A DNA stretch of 42,218 nucleotides from an uncultured Prevotellaceae bacterium (GTDB lineage Bacteria; Bacteroidota; Bacteroidia; Bacteroidales; Bacteroidaceae), in NCBI GenBank assembly GCA_947166155.1, contig CAMVDC010000006.1, forward strand, positions 1 through 42,218. Direction: 5' to 3'. The notes beneath the pieces are model-generated. The model saw only the letters and a program-made list of their open reading frames with translations, was not told where the DNA came from and searched no databases. Positions within the stretch are counted from its first letter, which is position 1; each line of letters starts with the position of its first letter. A program made the position numbers and the translations under genes. Positions 30,183 to 39,818 of this stretch are shown one piece after another.

Positions 30183-30779
30183 ATGGCAATTACATCGGCT
30201 GAATTTAAGTGCAGTAGTCCCCGTGCCGACATGTGTCCGGCAACCACACTACCCGAATATGCGTTCATCGGACGCAGCAATGTGGGCAAGTCGAGTCTTA
30301 TCAACATGCTCACCGGCCGCAGCAAGCTGGCCCTCACATCGAGTACCCCGGGCAAGACTATGCTCATCAACCACTTCCTCATCAACAACTCGTGGTACCT
30401 GGTCGACCTTCCTGGCTACGGTTTCGCTGCCCGTGGCAAGCGCGAGATGGACAAACTGTGGAACCTCATCAGCCACTACGTGCTTGACCGCCAGCAACTC
30501 ACATGCCTCTGCCTCCTGCTCGACATACGTCACGAGCCACAGCGCAAAGACCTCGACTTCATCGACTTCCTGGGCGAAAACGGAGTCCCGTTCATCATCG
30601 TTTTCACCAAGGCCGACAAACTGTCGCGCAGCAAGCAACAACAGAATGTGGATGCCTACCTGCGCCAACTATCCGAGCAATGGGAGGAACTGCCCCCGTA
30701 TTTTGTGACGAGTGCCACCACGCGTCAGGGACGCGACGAACTGGTGAAATATATCGAGGACATCAACCGCAGCCTTTGA
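30183..30779 (+). CDS. yihA: Ribosome biogenesis GTPase EngB/YihA/YsxC
   Basis: [61 protein letters not shown]. Confidence 0.95.
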   Translation: MAITSAEFKCSSPRADMCPATTLPEYAFIGRSNVGKSSLINMLTGRSKLALTSSTPGKTMLINHFLINNSWYLVDLPGYGFAARGKREMDKLWNLISHYVLDRQQLTCLCLLLDIRHEPQRKDLDFIDFLGENGVPFIIVFTKADKLSRSKQQQNVDAYLRQLSEQWEELPPYFVTSATTRQGRDELVKYIEDINRSL

Positions 30780-30928
30780 TTTCCCTCGCCTCCATTCCAT
30801 TGCCACCATGCTCCGCTACACCCATACATTGCAACCGGCAATGATTAAAACAGGCAATAAACCCTAAAAAATATTCATCTGAATGCAAAAAAACACCATT
30901 ACCACTCCATGTATTATGAATAATTTCG

Positions 30929-30936
30929 TATCTTTG
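30929..30936 (+). promoter_or_regulatory. Candidate -7 element (TATCTTTG) for rho, leaving a ~175-nt leader
   Basis: Matches TAnnTTTG; no clear -33. Confidence 0.4.
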
Positions 30937-31115
30937 CACTCGATTTAGGGTACAAACCCAAAAATCGTCTCCAACGAAATCAATATCTTTCTGTCAGAAA
31001 TGAATTTGCCGATACGCCCTTGGTGCAACATGCTGTGTGGCATGCCATGTGCTGACACGTGTGGCAACATCCTATCCGACAGCCCCAATCCCAGAAAACA
31101 TAAACAACACAATCA

Positions 31116-33170
31116 ATGTACAACAAAGAAGAACTAAACAAGAAAACCCTTGAAGAACTGCAAGCCATAGCTGCCGAGTATGGAATCAATGCCGGCAAGA
31201 TGGAGCAGCAAGACCTGATATATGAAATTCTCGACCACTCGGCCATCGAGACTGCCGCACAGCGCAGTGCAGTGGAAAAACCCAGAAAGCGCAGCCGCAT
31301 CAAGACGGTCGACCATGTATATTCGGCCAATCAGCTCAAGGCAAAAAAGATAGAGAAGCAGACCACAATGCCTACCAACACTTCACTCTTCAACGACCTC
31401 TCGTTCCAGGAAATCGAGATGCTCGATGCCACCAACGACGGCGACACCGAGACTGCTGAAGTGACACCCGAGGCCGGCATCACAGCCACACCTGCCGACG
31501 AACCCATAGAGGCACCGAAGCGCAAACGCGGACGTCCACGCAAGAATCCCGAGCCCGAAGCACCAGCTGCCAACGATGCCGATGCCGACACCGCCGAACC
31601 GGCTTCAGAACCAATCTCCGACAATTCCACCGACGACAGTCAGTCTGCCCAATCGTCGGACGACATGGAACTTCCCGCCGAGGCAGTCGAGGCACCGAAG
31701 CGCAAACGCGGACGCCCACGCAAGAACCCCGAAACAGTGGCCGAAGATACCGTCACACCCGATGTCGACGACGAACCATACACCGAGCGTGAGCCCATGC
31801 CACTCGTTTCCAAAGTGCCTATTGCAGGCGGCCTCTACGACGACGAGTCGGACTTCATCATACTCGAAAACATACCCGCCGACGAAGACACGATGGACAC
31901 CGTGCCAGTGAGCATTTTCGACAAGTATCGAAACATGAACGCCGACCACAACCCCGGTACCGACGAGCACCAGCCATCATACTACGACGAGGTTCCGGCA
32001 GCAAACTTCAGCGAAACCTACGAACCAACCAACGACGTAGAACCCTACGACTTCAGCGACATAGTCCACATATCGGGAGTCCTCGATGCCACCCCCGATG
32101 GATTCGGATTCCTACGCAGTTCCGACTACAACTACCTCTCATCGCCCGACGATATATATGTCAATCCGTCACAGGTGAAACACTACGGCCTCAAGACCGG
32201 CGACGTGGTCGAAGGAACCATACGCCCACCACGCGAGGGCGAAAAGTTCTTCCCACTCGTGCGCATCGACAAAATCAATGGCTGCGAACCATCTGTCGTA
32301 CGCGACCGAGTACCATTCGAGTATCTCACCCCCCTCTTCCCCGACGAGAAGTTCCGCCTGTGTAGCGGCAAGGGCGACACCCCGTCATCGCGCATCGTCG
32401 ACCTCTTCTCGCCAATAGGTAAAGGTCAGCGCGCACTCATCGTGGCACAGCCAAAGACTGGTAAGACACTCCTCATGAAGGACATCGCCAACTCCATAGC
32501 GCGCAATCACCCCGAGGCTTACCTCATGATGCTGCTCATCGACGAGCGACCAGAGGAAGTGACCGACATGGCACGCACCGTAAATGCCGAAGTCATTGCA
32601 TCTACATTCGATGCACCAGCCGACAACCATGTGAAAATAGCCAACCTCGTACTCGAAAAAGCTAAGCGCATGGTGGAATGCGGACACGATGTAGTCATCT
32701 TCCTCGACTCCATCACCCGTCTGGCACGCGCCTACAACACCGTGAGTCCGGCATCGGGCAAGGTGCTTACCGGTGGTGTCGATGCCAATGCACTGCAGAA
32801 ACCAAAACGATTCTTCGGAGCTGCACGCAACATCGAAGGCGGTGGATCGCTCACCATCATTGCCACCGCACTCATCGACACCGGCTCGAAGATGGACGAA
32901 GTGATATTCGAGGAATTCAAGGGAACCGGCAACATGGAACTGCAACTCGACCGCATGCTCGCCAACAAGCGAATATTCCCGGCTGTCAACCTCATTGCAT
33001 CGAGCACACGCCGCGACGACCTGTTGCAAGACGAGAACACACGCCGACGCATGTGGATCATACGCAACCACATTGCCGACATGAACAACCTCGAAGCTAT
33101 GGACACAATACTCAAGCACATCGAACGCACCGAAAACAACGAGGAATTCCTTGCTACGATGAACGGATAA
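31116..33170 (+). CDS. rho: Transcription termination factor Rho with long low-complexity N-terminal insert containing two AT-hook-like repeats
   Basis: N-terminal [31 protein letters not shown]; core [50 protein letters not shown]; insert has [14 protein letters not shown] twice. Confidence 0.96.
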   Translation: MYNKEELNKKTLEELQAIAAEYGINAGKMEQQDLIYEILDHSAIETAAQRSAVEKPRKRSRIKTVDHVYSANQLKAKKIEKQTTMPTNTSLFNDLSFQEIEMLDATNDGDTETAEVTPEAGITATPADEPIEAPKRKRGRPRKNPEPEAPAANDADADTAEPASEPISDNSTDDSQSAQSSDDMELPAEAVEAPKRKRGRPRKNPETVAEDTVTPDVDDEPYTEREPMPLVSKVPIAGGLYDDESDFIILENIPADEDTMDTVPVSIFDKYRNMNADHNPGTDEHQPSYYDEVPAANFSETYEPTNDVEPYDFSDIVHISGVLDATPDGFGFLRSSDYNYLSSPDDIYVNPSQVKHYGLKTGDVVEGTIRPPREGEKFFPLVRIDKINGCEPSVVRDRVPFEYLTPLFPDEKFRLCSGKGDTPSSRIVDLFSPIGKGQRALIVAQPKTGKTLLMKDIANSIARNHPEAYLMMLLIDERPEEVTDMARTVNAEVIASTFDAPADNHVKIANLVLEKAKRMVECGHDVVIFLDSITRLARAYNTVSPASGKVLTGGVDANALQKPKRFFGAARNIEGGGSLTIIATALIDTGSKMDEVIFEEFKGTGNMELQLDRMLANKRIFPAVNLIASSTRRDDLLQDENTRRRMWIIRNHIADMNNLEAMDTILKHIERTENNEEFLATMNG

Positions 33171-33187
33171 GATATAATCACAACACA

Positions 33188-33240
33188 GAGCCTTCTGCCA
33201 ACACCGACCAACCCGGTGCAGCAGGAGGCTCCATTTTTTA
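33188..33240 (+). terminator. Intrinsic terminator after rho
   Basis: GAGCCTTCTGC (33188-33198) / GCAGGAGGCTC (33221-33231, one G-U) with inner CACCG/CGGTG, followed by a T run. Confidence 0.88.
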
Positions 33241-33265
33241 TATATATGAACTACACCGACTGTAT

Positions 33266-33985
33266 ATGAACTACACCGACGTATTTATCGACTTCGACGA
33301 CACCCTCTACGACACTCACGGCAATGCCGTAATCGCCCTGCAGGAGCTGTTCGGGCAATTCCAACTAAGCAGGTACTTCACCAATCCCGACCGTTTTTAC
33401 GATGCCTACTGGAAAGCCAACTACGACCTGTGGCATCAGTATGCCTTGGGACAGGTGGAGCGCGATTACCTCGTCGTCGAGCGTTTCCGACGTCCCCTCA
33501 GTGCCGGATTCACACCGCAGGGCACTGCTTTCGAGCCTTCTGAATCACTCTGCCGAGAGATTGGCGATGCCTTCCTCGAACTCTGTGCCGACAAGCCGGG
33601 GGTGGTGGAGGGGGCACACAGGCTGATGCAACACCTGAAACAACGCGGCTACCGAACACACATGTGCAGCAACGGATTCCACGAAGTGCAGTATCGTAAA
33701 CTACGAGCCTCGGGGCTGGACAACTATTTCGACACCGTGGTGCTGTCGGAAGATGCAGGAGCCAACAAACCGTCAAGCGAATACTTCGACTATGCTTTCC
33801 GCATGACACATGCCCGGCCATCGACCACCGTCATGATTGGCGACAACATCTCGACCGACATTATCGGTGCCCATCAGGCTGGCATACACACAATCTTCTT
33901 CAACCGCTTCAATCTCGAGCATCCCAGCAACTCAATCGCAGATGTCGAAGTACGCAGTCTCGACGAAATTTGCAGTATATTGTAG
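33266..33985 (+). CDS. HAD-superfamily hydrolase, YjjG-like (5'-nucleotidase-like)
   Basis: MNYTDVFIDFDDTLYDTHGNAVIAL; KRGYRTHMCSNGFHEVQYRKLRASGL; KPSSEYFDYAF; VMIGDNISTDIIGAHQAGIHTIFFNR. ORF track start 32678 lies inside rho and is spurious. Confidence 0.9.
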   Translation: MNYTDVFIDFDDTLYDTHGNAVIALQELFGQFQLSRYFTNPDRFYDAYWKANYDLWHQYALGQVERDYLVVERFRRPLSAGFTPQGTAFEPSESLCREIGDAFLELCADKPGVVEGAHRLMQHLKQRGYRTHMCSNGFHEVQYRKLRASGLDNYFDTVVLSEDAGANKPSSEYFDYAFRMTHARPSTTVMIGDNISTDIIGAHQAGIHTIFFNRFNLEHPSNSIADVEVRSLDEICSIL

Positions 33986-34064
33986 GCGTTTTTACACATA
34001 AAGTACAAAAAAAGCATGAAATAGGACACAAGATAAACTTTTTTTGAAAATTGTTGTAAAAATA

Positions 34065-34096
34065 TTTGCACGTACTTATAAAATATAGTAAATTTG
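34065..34096 (+). promoter_or_regulatory. Bacteroidetes-type promoter for the DUF4251-like gene
   Basis: TTTG (34065-34068), exactly 20 bp, TAAATTTG (34089-34096). Confidence 0.7.
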
Positions 34097-34154
34097 CCAT
34101 CGATAAGCTATAAGTAATATAGTTTTGCTATAAGGTAAAGACTTTTTCATATTA

Positions 34155-34853
34155 TTGTACGAGCAGACTGTGAAGTTAGCTCGTTTTTTTTTTCCCAACC
34201 AACTGAGGCATACAAATCAAGTCGTTAACACATATCAAACAAACATAAATATGGCATATCAAAGAGACATAAGTATGGCATACCAAAGAGACATAAGTAT
34301 GGTATATCAAAGAGACATAAGTATGGCATCACGAAACAAGACATACATTCATCAACTGCTGCTATTGTTGCGCCACATGTTGATGTTCGCAACATGTATG
34401 GTTGCAGGTATTACCGACACATGGGCTCAGGATTCCGACGTGAAACTGGCTGAGTGGTTCAAAACCACGCAAATCAACGTAAGCGTAACCGACATGTATC
34501 CGCTGAAATACAGCGAGAAGCATGGCTTGTGGGAGTTCTCGCTCACTTTACGCAACGACTCGGCATTGGTCTATTTGCCGTATGTGGGTCAAGTATATAC
34601 AACGGTTTTTCATGGCGACGGCCTTAATTTCGACCATAAGTACAGCGACATGAAGGTGGCATATAGCCGAAAGCACGATGGAAAGGTGATAACATTCATG
34701 CTCAGGCACAAAACCATCGACTATCGGTTTGCCGTCACGGTTTACGACAACCAAAACGCCACCATCGTTGTGATGCCTACGGGAGCCGACATGTGTCGAT
34801 ACGAAGGGAAGTGGACTGCACAGTCGTTTGCTGCAAAACCAGCAATTCCATAG
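34155..34853 (+). CDS. DUF4251-like exported protein; start uncertain (34155, 34251, 34275, 34299 or 34323)
   Basis: SALVYLPYVGQVYTTVFHGDGLNFDHKYSDMKV resembles DUF4251; signal peptide best from MASRNKTYIHQLLLLLRHMLMFATCMVAGITDTWAQ (34323). Confidence 0.7.
   Translation: MYEQTVKLARFFFPNQLRHTNQVVNTYQTNINMAYQRDISMAYQRDISMVYQRDISMASRNKTYIHQLLLLLRHMLMFATCMVAGITDTWAQDSDVKLAEWFKTTQINVSVTDMYPLKYSEKHGLWEFSLTLRNDSALVYLPYVGQVYTTVFHGDGLNFDHKYSDMKVAYSRKHDGKVITFMLRHKTIDYRFAVTVYDNQNATIVVMPTGADMCRYEGKWTAQSFAAKPAIP
34227..34322 (+). repeat. 24-bp tandem repeat spanning leader and N-terminus, each full unit carrying an in-frame ATG
   Basis: ATGGCATATCAAAGAGACATAAGT at 34251, 34275, 34299 plus a degenerate ATG-less copy at 34227-34250. 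Confidence 0.92.
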
Positions 34854-34879
34854 CATCCCACAGGCTTTCTGTTACCTAA

Positions 34880-34937
34880 AAAAAGAAGTCGCTGACGAAC
34901 AAGAGTTGTGCTCTTTGCTCGTCAGCGACTTCTTTTT
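34880..34937. terminator. Bidirectional intrinsic terminator between convergent genes
   Basis: Perfect 19-bp arms AAAAAGAAGTCGCTGACGA (34880-34898) / TCGTCAGCGACTTCTTTTT (34919-34937) with inner AAGAG/CTCTT. Confidence 0.95.
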
Positions 34938-34962
34938 ATCAGTGAATAATACTTGTACGACC

Positions 34963-35610
34963 TTACTTATTAGTGCCGTCGACAAATTTGCTTCCGCGTT
35001 TCAAGATTCTCACTTCGCTGGTTGGCTCGCTTTCTGTTGCACTACGAGTGACGTCGCGCTCCTTTGTGTAGTAAACGGGATAGCCGTCGTAGTACTCATA
35101 GCCATAATAGGTTGAGCGGTCGTAGCGGTTCCAGCCGTTGAAGTCAGCCAGTTTGAAGAGCTTGAAGTTGGTGTAGCCTCCGTTTGAATTACCGATGCGG
35201 CCAGTGAAGTAGTTGCTATCCATGTAGTAGTCGTAGATGGCACAGTCGAGCTGGTGGTCGTAGTTGTAGCGCATGTAGAGCACTCCGTTGGTCACCTGCC
35301 ACACGAAGTAGTAGCTCTGCCAGCGGTATGGACCGAAGCGATAGAAGTCGATCTGCTCGCCATGTCCGTGGCTGCCGCCATCCCAATAGAACCGTATGTT
35401 GGAGTACTCGGCATCGTAGGTCACAGTTACCGGGTAGCCATAAGCATCGTACATGGGACGGCCATAGCGGTCGTATTCCTGTGCTATGGAATACATGCCG
35501 AAGTCGCCGGTCCATTCGCCCTCGAGGCGGATAGCTGTCTCAGTGTCTTCGTCGCAGGCCACAAACGACAAGGCCAGCAACATTGCAAATAGTGTAGTTA
35601 ATCTATTCAT
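34963..35610 (-). CDS. Tyr-rich hypothetical lipoprotein
   Basis: Lipobox LALSFVACDEDTE; about 30 Tyr in 215 aa; CAAAGGTA (35641-35648) is a minus-strand TACCTTTG -7 element just upstream. Confidence 0.75.
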   Translation of the reverse strand: MNRLTTLFAMLLALSFVACDEDTETAIRLEGEWTGDFGMYSIAQEYDRYGRPMYDAYGYPVTVTYDAEYSNIRFYWDGGSHGHGEQIDFYRFGPYRWQSYYFVWQVTNGVLYMRYNYDHQLDCAIYDYYMDSNYFTGRIGNSNGGYTNFKLFKLADFNGWNRYDRSTYYGYEYYDGYPVYYTKERDVTRSATESEPTSEVRILKRGSKFVDGTNK

Positions 35611-35750
35611 AATTCTACTGTTTTATGGTTCTTTCGCCTGCAAAGGTACAACTTTTTATTTGTACCCTTGCAGGAAAAAACATAAAAAGTGTAGGATATG
35701 TCCTATGATAGGTTCACAAACATCTCATTTCAAGGGTTACGGCCGATGTA

Positions 35751-38192
35751 TCAAAGTTTCACTTTCACGGCCTTGCCGCTGTATGAAACAGTCTTTACGT
35801 CGGCCTTGCCTGGCAATGCAACGCGGAATGTGCGGCTGGTAATCATGCCTTTATACGAACCTTGGCGTGTACCGATGGTCAGTGTGTGGCTGCGGTCGTC
35901 CCAATGCATAGGTATGGTGGTGTAGTGACCAGTCTCGTAGTTGTAGTTGTCGCCTTCGTCCTCATAGAGTGTGAAATCGCCGTTGGCACCGGGATACACT
36001 CGCAACTCGAGGTTGTCCCATGCCTTTTCTGTGGCATATTGCACATCAGGACCGATGGGCATGATAGAGCCTGCACGTACGAATAGCGGTATGTCGGCAA
36101 GGGTGGTGGTGAGTGTCACTTCGCGTCCACCTTCGTATGCCTGACCTGTGTTGAAGTCATACCAACGTGTACCGGCTGGCAGGTATTTGGTTGTTGTCTT
36201 GCCCTCGGTGAAGTTGGCTGTAGTGTTGCGTTGGCGCTGTTCAGGGGTGTATTGTGCATCAACAATGGGAGCTGCCAGCAGCTGACGTCCGAACATGTAT
36301 TCGTTGTTCATGTCGAGGCATTTCGAGTCGTTTGGGAAGTCCATCATCAATGCTCGCATGAATGTGCCGCGATGGTTGGTTACGTCCCATGCAGTTGAAT
36401 AAATATATGGCAACAGGCTATAGCGCAGGCGTATGGTCTTGGCTATGGCGTCGTAAGCTGGTTCGCCAGCCTTACCGAAGTAATAGATTTCGCGGTAGGT
36501 TTCGGTGCCGTGACTGCGCATCATAGGGCATAAGGCTCCAAACTGCAGCCATCTGACATAGAGTTCCTGGAACTGTGGGTTGCGTGCTCCGGTCGATGAG
36601 TCGCCGTTGTTGTATGCCGACGAGAAGAAACCGCCTATGTCGCTGTTGAACATAGGGTTGCCGGTGAGCGAGAAGTTGAGTCCCATCGGTATCTGGTTGC
36701 GCAGGTTTTGCCATGTGGATTGCACGTCGCCCGTCCACACGTTGGATGCATAGCGCTGCTGTCCGGCAAAGCCCGAACGTGTGAGTATGAACACGCGCTT
36801 ATCGCTCGATGCCTTGCGCTGATGCTCATATACGCCCTGTGTACAAAGCAATGGGAATGCGTTGCGGACACGCCGGTAGGTCGATGTAGTGCTGATGCCC
36901 GACGATGCCACGTCTAGTGGTGTCGGTTCGTCCAGGTCGGCCTCCTTGAAGCTGTGGTGGTCGGGGTCGGTCGAGTCCATCCACCAGGTGTCGATGCCGA
37001 GGTTGAAGAGGCGTTGCAGGTTGTCCCAGTAGATGTCGCGTGCGTCGGTCACGTATGGCTTATACACACGCACACCGCTTGGGTAGTCCATGTTTGGCGG
37101 CCAGGCGCTCAGTCCGCTCTGCGGCCATGTCTCGTAGTTGTAGAGCAATCCCTTTGGCTCCAGCTGACGGTATCCCTTGGTATGCGGACCAAACGACTGC
37201 CAGATGCTGATGCTCATGTGGGCATTCTGACGGTGTACGTGGTCTATCATAGCCTTCGGATTAGAGAACTCGGGGTTGAGGAACTCCATGGCATTCCACA
37301 GGTAGTTGGTGTCCCAATACTGCCAGTCGAGGATGATGCCGTCGAGCGGCACACCGAGCTGGCGGTATTTATCGACCACCTCAGTCAGTTCGCGGCTGCT
37401 CTTGTATCGTTCACGGCTCTGCCAGTAGCCGTATGCATAGAGCGGAATCATAGGCACGTCGCCTGTGAGTTCGCGTATGAGTGCCACAACTCCGTCGGCT
37501 GTCTCGCCATAGATGAAGTAGTAGTCGAGCAGTTCGCCCACCTCGCTGGAAAGCGTCATTCCGCCATCATTAGGACGATCGGTAAGTTGGGTTGGCGAGT
37601 AGTTGTCCCAGAACACAGCATAGCCCTTCTGACTGTGGAATATGTTCTGGAAGTCTTCGAGGTTGCTTTGCATCATGCGGCGGTTTTCGCCACGCTGATT
37701 CATCTTGCCATTCTCGATAAGACCCACACCATAGATGTGTTCGTCGGCATCGAAGGCAAATGTCTGAGTCACCTTGAAGCATCCACGGTCGAGCCCGCTG
37801 CTGATTGCCTCGAGCTTGTGATTGCCTTCGGCCATGAGCTGCTTGCCTTTTACAGCACTGAAGGTGATGTTACCAGTGTTGGCATCGACCGACACAGTGA
37901 GTGCTTTGGTCGATACCTGCACGGCACCACCTGCCTGCTTCACGCTGAGGCTTTTGCCCTGCACTGCAGGTTTGGCTGTAACTACGAAACTGGCACGAGC
38001 CGGAGCACTGGCCTGCTGTTTCGGATACTTCATCACTCTCACGATGTTGGGGGTGTAGAACATCAGCTCTACTTGGTCGTCGCCGCCGGCAGGTTTTATA
38101 CGCACCCCGCCTTGGGTTGTCTCTGTGGTCTGAGCCTGAAGCGAGAGGCTTATCAGAGCCATGAGCATGAATGTAAGTCTGAAAATTTTCAT
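35751..38192 (-). CDS. Glycoside hydrolase family 31 (alpha-glucosidase/alpha-xylosidase-like), exported
   Basis: VPLDGIILDWQYWDTNYLWNAMEF, DTWWMDSTDPDHHS, FILTRSGFAGQQRYASNVWTGDVQSTWQNLRNQI; signal peptide MKIFRLTFMLMALISLSLQAQ. Confidence 0.93.
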   Translation of the reverse strand: MKIFRLTFMLMALISLSLQAQTTETTQGGVRIKPAGGDDQVELMFYTPNIVRVMKYPKQQASAPARASFVVTAKPAVQGKSLSVKQAGGAVQVSTKALTVSVDANTGNITFSAVKGKQLMAEGNHKLEAISSGLDRGCFKVTQTFAFDADEHIYGVGLIENGKMNQRGENRRMMQSNLEDFQNIFHSQKGYAVFWDNYSPTQLTDRPNDGGMTLSSEVGELLDYYFIYGETADGVVALIRELTGDVPMIPLYAYGYWQSRERYKSSRELTEVVDKYRQLGVPLDGIILDWQYWDTNYLWNAMEFLNPEFSNPKAMIDHVHRQNAHMSISIWQSFGPHTKGYRQLEPKGLLYNYETWPQSGLSAWPPNMDYPSGVRVYKPYVTDARDIYWDNLQRLFNLGIDTWWMDSTDPDHHSFKEADLDEPTPLDVASSGISTTSTYRRVRNAFPLLCTQGVYEHQRKASSDKRVFILTRSGFAGQQRYASNVWTGDVQSTWQNLRNQIPMGLNFSLTGNPMFNSDIGGFFSSAYNNGDSSTGARNPQFQELYVRWLQFGALCPMMRSHGTETYREIYYFGKAGEPAYDAIAKTIRLRYSLLPYIYSTAWDVTNHRGTFMRALMMDFPNDSKCLDMNNEYMFGRQLLAAPIVDAQYTPEQRQRNTTANFTEGKTTTKYLPAGTRWYDFNTGQAYEGGREVTLTTTLADIPLFVRAGSIMPIGPDVQYATEKAWDNLELRVYPGANGDFTLYEDEGDNYNYETGHYTTIPMHWDDRSHTLTIGTRQGSYKGMITSRTFRVALPGKADVKTVSYSGKAVKVKL

Positions 38193-38258
38193 AAAAACAT
38201 GTTTTTAGGTTTATTGAATAGTTGTTATCTATCGTTTATTAGTGCAGGTCGCTATCAT

Positions 38259-38909
38259 CTATTTGCGCAGGTCGGCCGGCGTGGTTATCTTTATATTCTC
38301 GCGATTGCCTTCCACCAGTGTCACCTCGATGCCCATGGCCTCAACCACCGACGCATCGTCGGTGAAGGCCGTGGTGAATTCCTGCTCGTATGCCCGCCGC
38401 AGCAGGTCGGTGCGAAACACCTGAGGTGTCTGTACCAGGCGATAGTCGGCACGCGGCACGGTGATGCTTCGCCCGTCGGGCTCGATATGCCTTATGGTCT
38501 CGACCACAGGTGTGACCGGCACGGCTGCTCCGTATCGGCCTGCTGCATCGAAACATCGTGCAATGGTTTCGTGGCTGACGTATGGTCGCACACCATCGTG
38601 TACTGCCACCAACCCACATTCGGCCGGCACGACAGCCAGCCCGTTCTTCACCGAATGGAATCGTTCCTTGCCGCCTGTGGCAATGGTGTGACGGATGTCG
38701 AACCCATACTCCTGGCACAACTCACGCCAATACTGCTGCTGACTTTCGGGCAGCACCACGACTATCTCCATCGTGCCGTCCCACTCCGCAAACCTGCTGA
38801 TGGTGTGCATCAGTATCGGCATTCCATCGACCACAAGAAACTGCTTGGGGATGTCGCCACCCATGCGCAGTCCCTTCCCGCCTGCAACTATGATTACTGC
38901 ATTACGCAT
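38259..38909 (-). CDS. ispD: 2-C-methyl-D-erythritol 4-phosphate cytidylyltransferase
   Basis: [68 protein letters not shown]. Confidence 0.94.
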   Translation of the reverse strand: MRNAVIIVAGGKGLRMGGDIPKQFLVVDGMPILMHTISRFAEWDGTMEIVVVLPESQQQYWRELCQEYGFDIRHTIATGGKERFHSVKNGLAVVPAECGLVAVHDGVRPYVSHETIARCFDAAGRYGAAVPVTPVVETIRHIEPDGRSITVPRADYRLVQTPQVFRTDLLRRAYEQEFTTAFTDDASVVEAMGIEVTLVEGNRENIKITTPADLRK

Positions 38910-38960
38910 CTTCTACAATTTACGTTCTTATTCCTTTTTGAAAATGTCAATAGTCAACTG

Positions 38961-39056
38961 GTAATTGTTAATCCCCGGCTGTCGATTACAATTCTTAATT
39001 GCCTGTTGTCTATTGCAATTCTTAATTGTCGATTGCCTGTTGCTGATTGCCAATCC
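38961..39056. repeat. Imperfect CAATTCTTAATTG-type intergenic repeats
   Basis: CAATTCTTAATTG at 38989 and 39016, degenerate CAATCCTTAAT at 39051, with TTGCCTGTTG linkers. Confidence 0.6.
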
Positions 39057-39608
39057 TTAATACGGCCATACCATGCTGGCAGCCACCTTTTTGGCTTCAG
39101 CCTCGCCCATGAGGTATGCAACGATGGCAAGTCCGAAATCGATGGCGGCACCTGGTCCGTGACCTGTAATGAACTGTCCGTCAACCTCGACGGTGGCACC
39201 TGTAGGAGTGGCGCCGGTGAGTTCAGGCTCAAATCCAGGATAGCATGTGGCCCTGCGACCTTCGAGCAGACACATGCGTCCCAGCACAAGGGGTGCGGCA
39301 CAGATGGCAGCTACGGGACGACCTGCCTTGACGTGGCTGGCGATGAGGTTGCGCAGCGGAGTGCAGTTGTATAGGTTTTCGCTTCCAGGCATACCGCCAG
39401 GCAGTACGAGCATGTCGGCATCGGGCAGTGTGTCACGACCCATCACGAGGTCGGCTTTCACCACAACTCCGTTCGAACTTTCAACCATCTGCTCGCCAGT
39501 GACCGATACGGTCTTTATGTCGATTGCGGTACGCTTGCATATTGTCACTTGTGCCAAGGCTTCGGTCTCTTGAAAACCTGTAGCGAGGAAAAGTAATACG
39601 GTCTTCAT
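39057..39608 (-). CDS. DJ-1/PfpI family protein
   Basis: VLLFLATGFQETEALAQVTICKRTAIDIKTVSVTG; DMLVLPGGMPGSENL; GRPVAAICAAPLVLG. Confidence 0.92.
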   Translation of the reverse strand: MKTVLLFLATGFQETEALAQVTICKRTAIDIKTVSVTGEQMVESSNGVVVKADLVMGRDTLPDADMLVLPGGMPGSENLYNCTPLRNLIASHVKAGRPVAAICAAPLVLGRMCLLEGRRATCYPGFEPELTGATPTGATVEVDGQFITGHGPGAAIDFGLAIVAYLMGEAEAKKVAASMVWPY

Positions 39609-39658
39609 AATATAATGAATAATTAGTAATTAATAATGAATAGCGGGTGATTGGGAAC

Positions 39659-39679
39659 CCGCGAGACCAAATCTCGCGG
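39659..39679. other. Hairpin between DJ-1 and recG
   Basis: CCGCGAGA-ccaaa-TCTCGCGG perfect 8-bp stem. Confidence 0.55.
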
Positions 39680-39702
39680 CACAAACGCTAGGGAAGCATT
39701 GC

Positions 39703-39768
39703 TTGTGTTTCACCCGTGTAGTTGTTGTGTTTCACCCGTGTAGTTGTTGTATTTCGGTTGTATACCTG
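39703..39768. repeat. 22-bp-period array downstream of recG: two near-identical units plus a degenerate third
   Basis: TTGTGTTTCACCCGTGTAGTTG at 39703 and 39725; TTGTATTTCGGTTGTATACCTG at 39747. Confidence 0.8.
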
Positions 39769-39818
39769 TTGCGTATCCTTGCGTGCCTCTCTCCCTTTGG
39801 GGGAGTAAGGAGGGGGCC

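Noticed and set aside
29902-30708. 268-aa plus-strand ORF
   Set aside because: Runs through array 2 and out of frame through engB, which is the clear gene there.
32385-33119. 244-aa minus-strand ORF
   Set aside because: Antisense to the conserved ATPase core of rho.
32678-33265. N-terminal extension of the HAD hydrolase (435-aa ORF)
   Set aside because: The extension lies in an alternative frame of rho; the HAD domain starts cleanly at the ATG at 33266.
38961-39056. Possible mobile element (MITE) between ispD and DJ-1
   Set aside because: Simple short AATTCTTAATTG-type repeats with no terminal inverted repeats or target-site duplication.
36954-39374. 806-aa plus-strand ORF
   Set aside because: Antisense to GH31, ispD and DJ-1, which all have clear family motifs; the translation shows no domain-like or signal-like features. 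Attributed to codon bias on the opposite strand.
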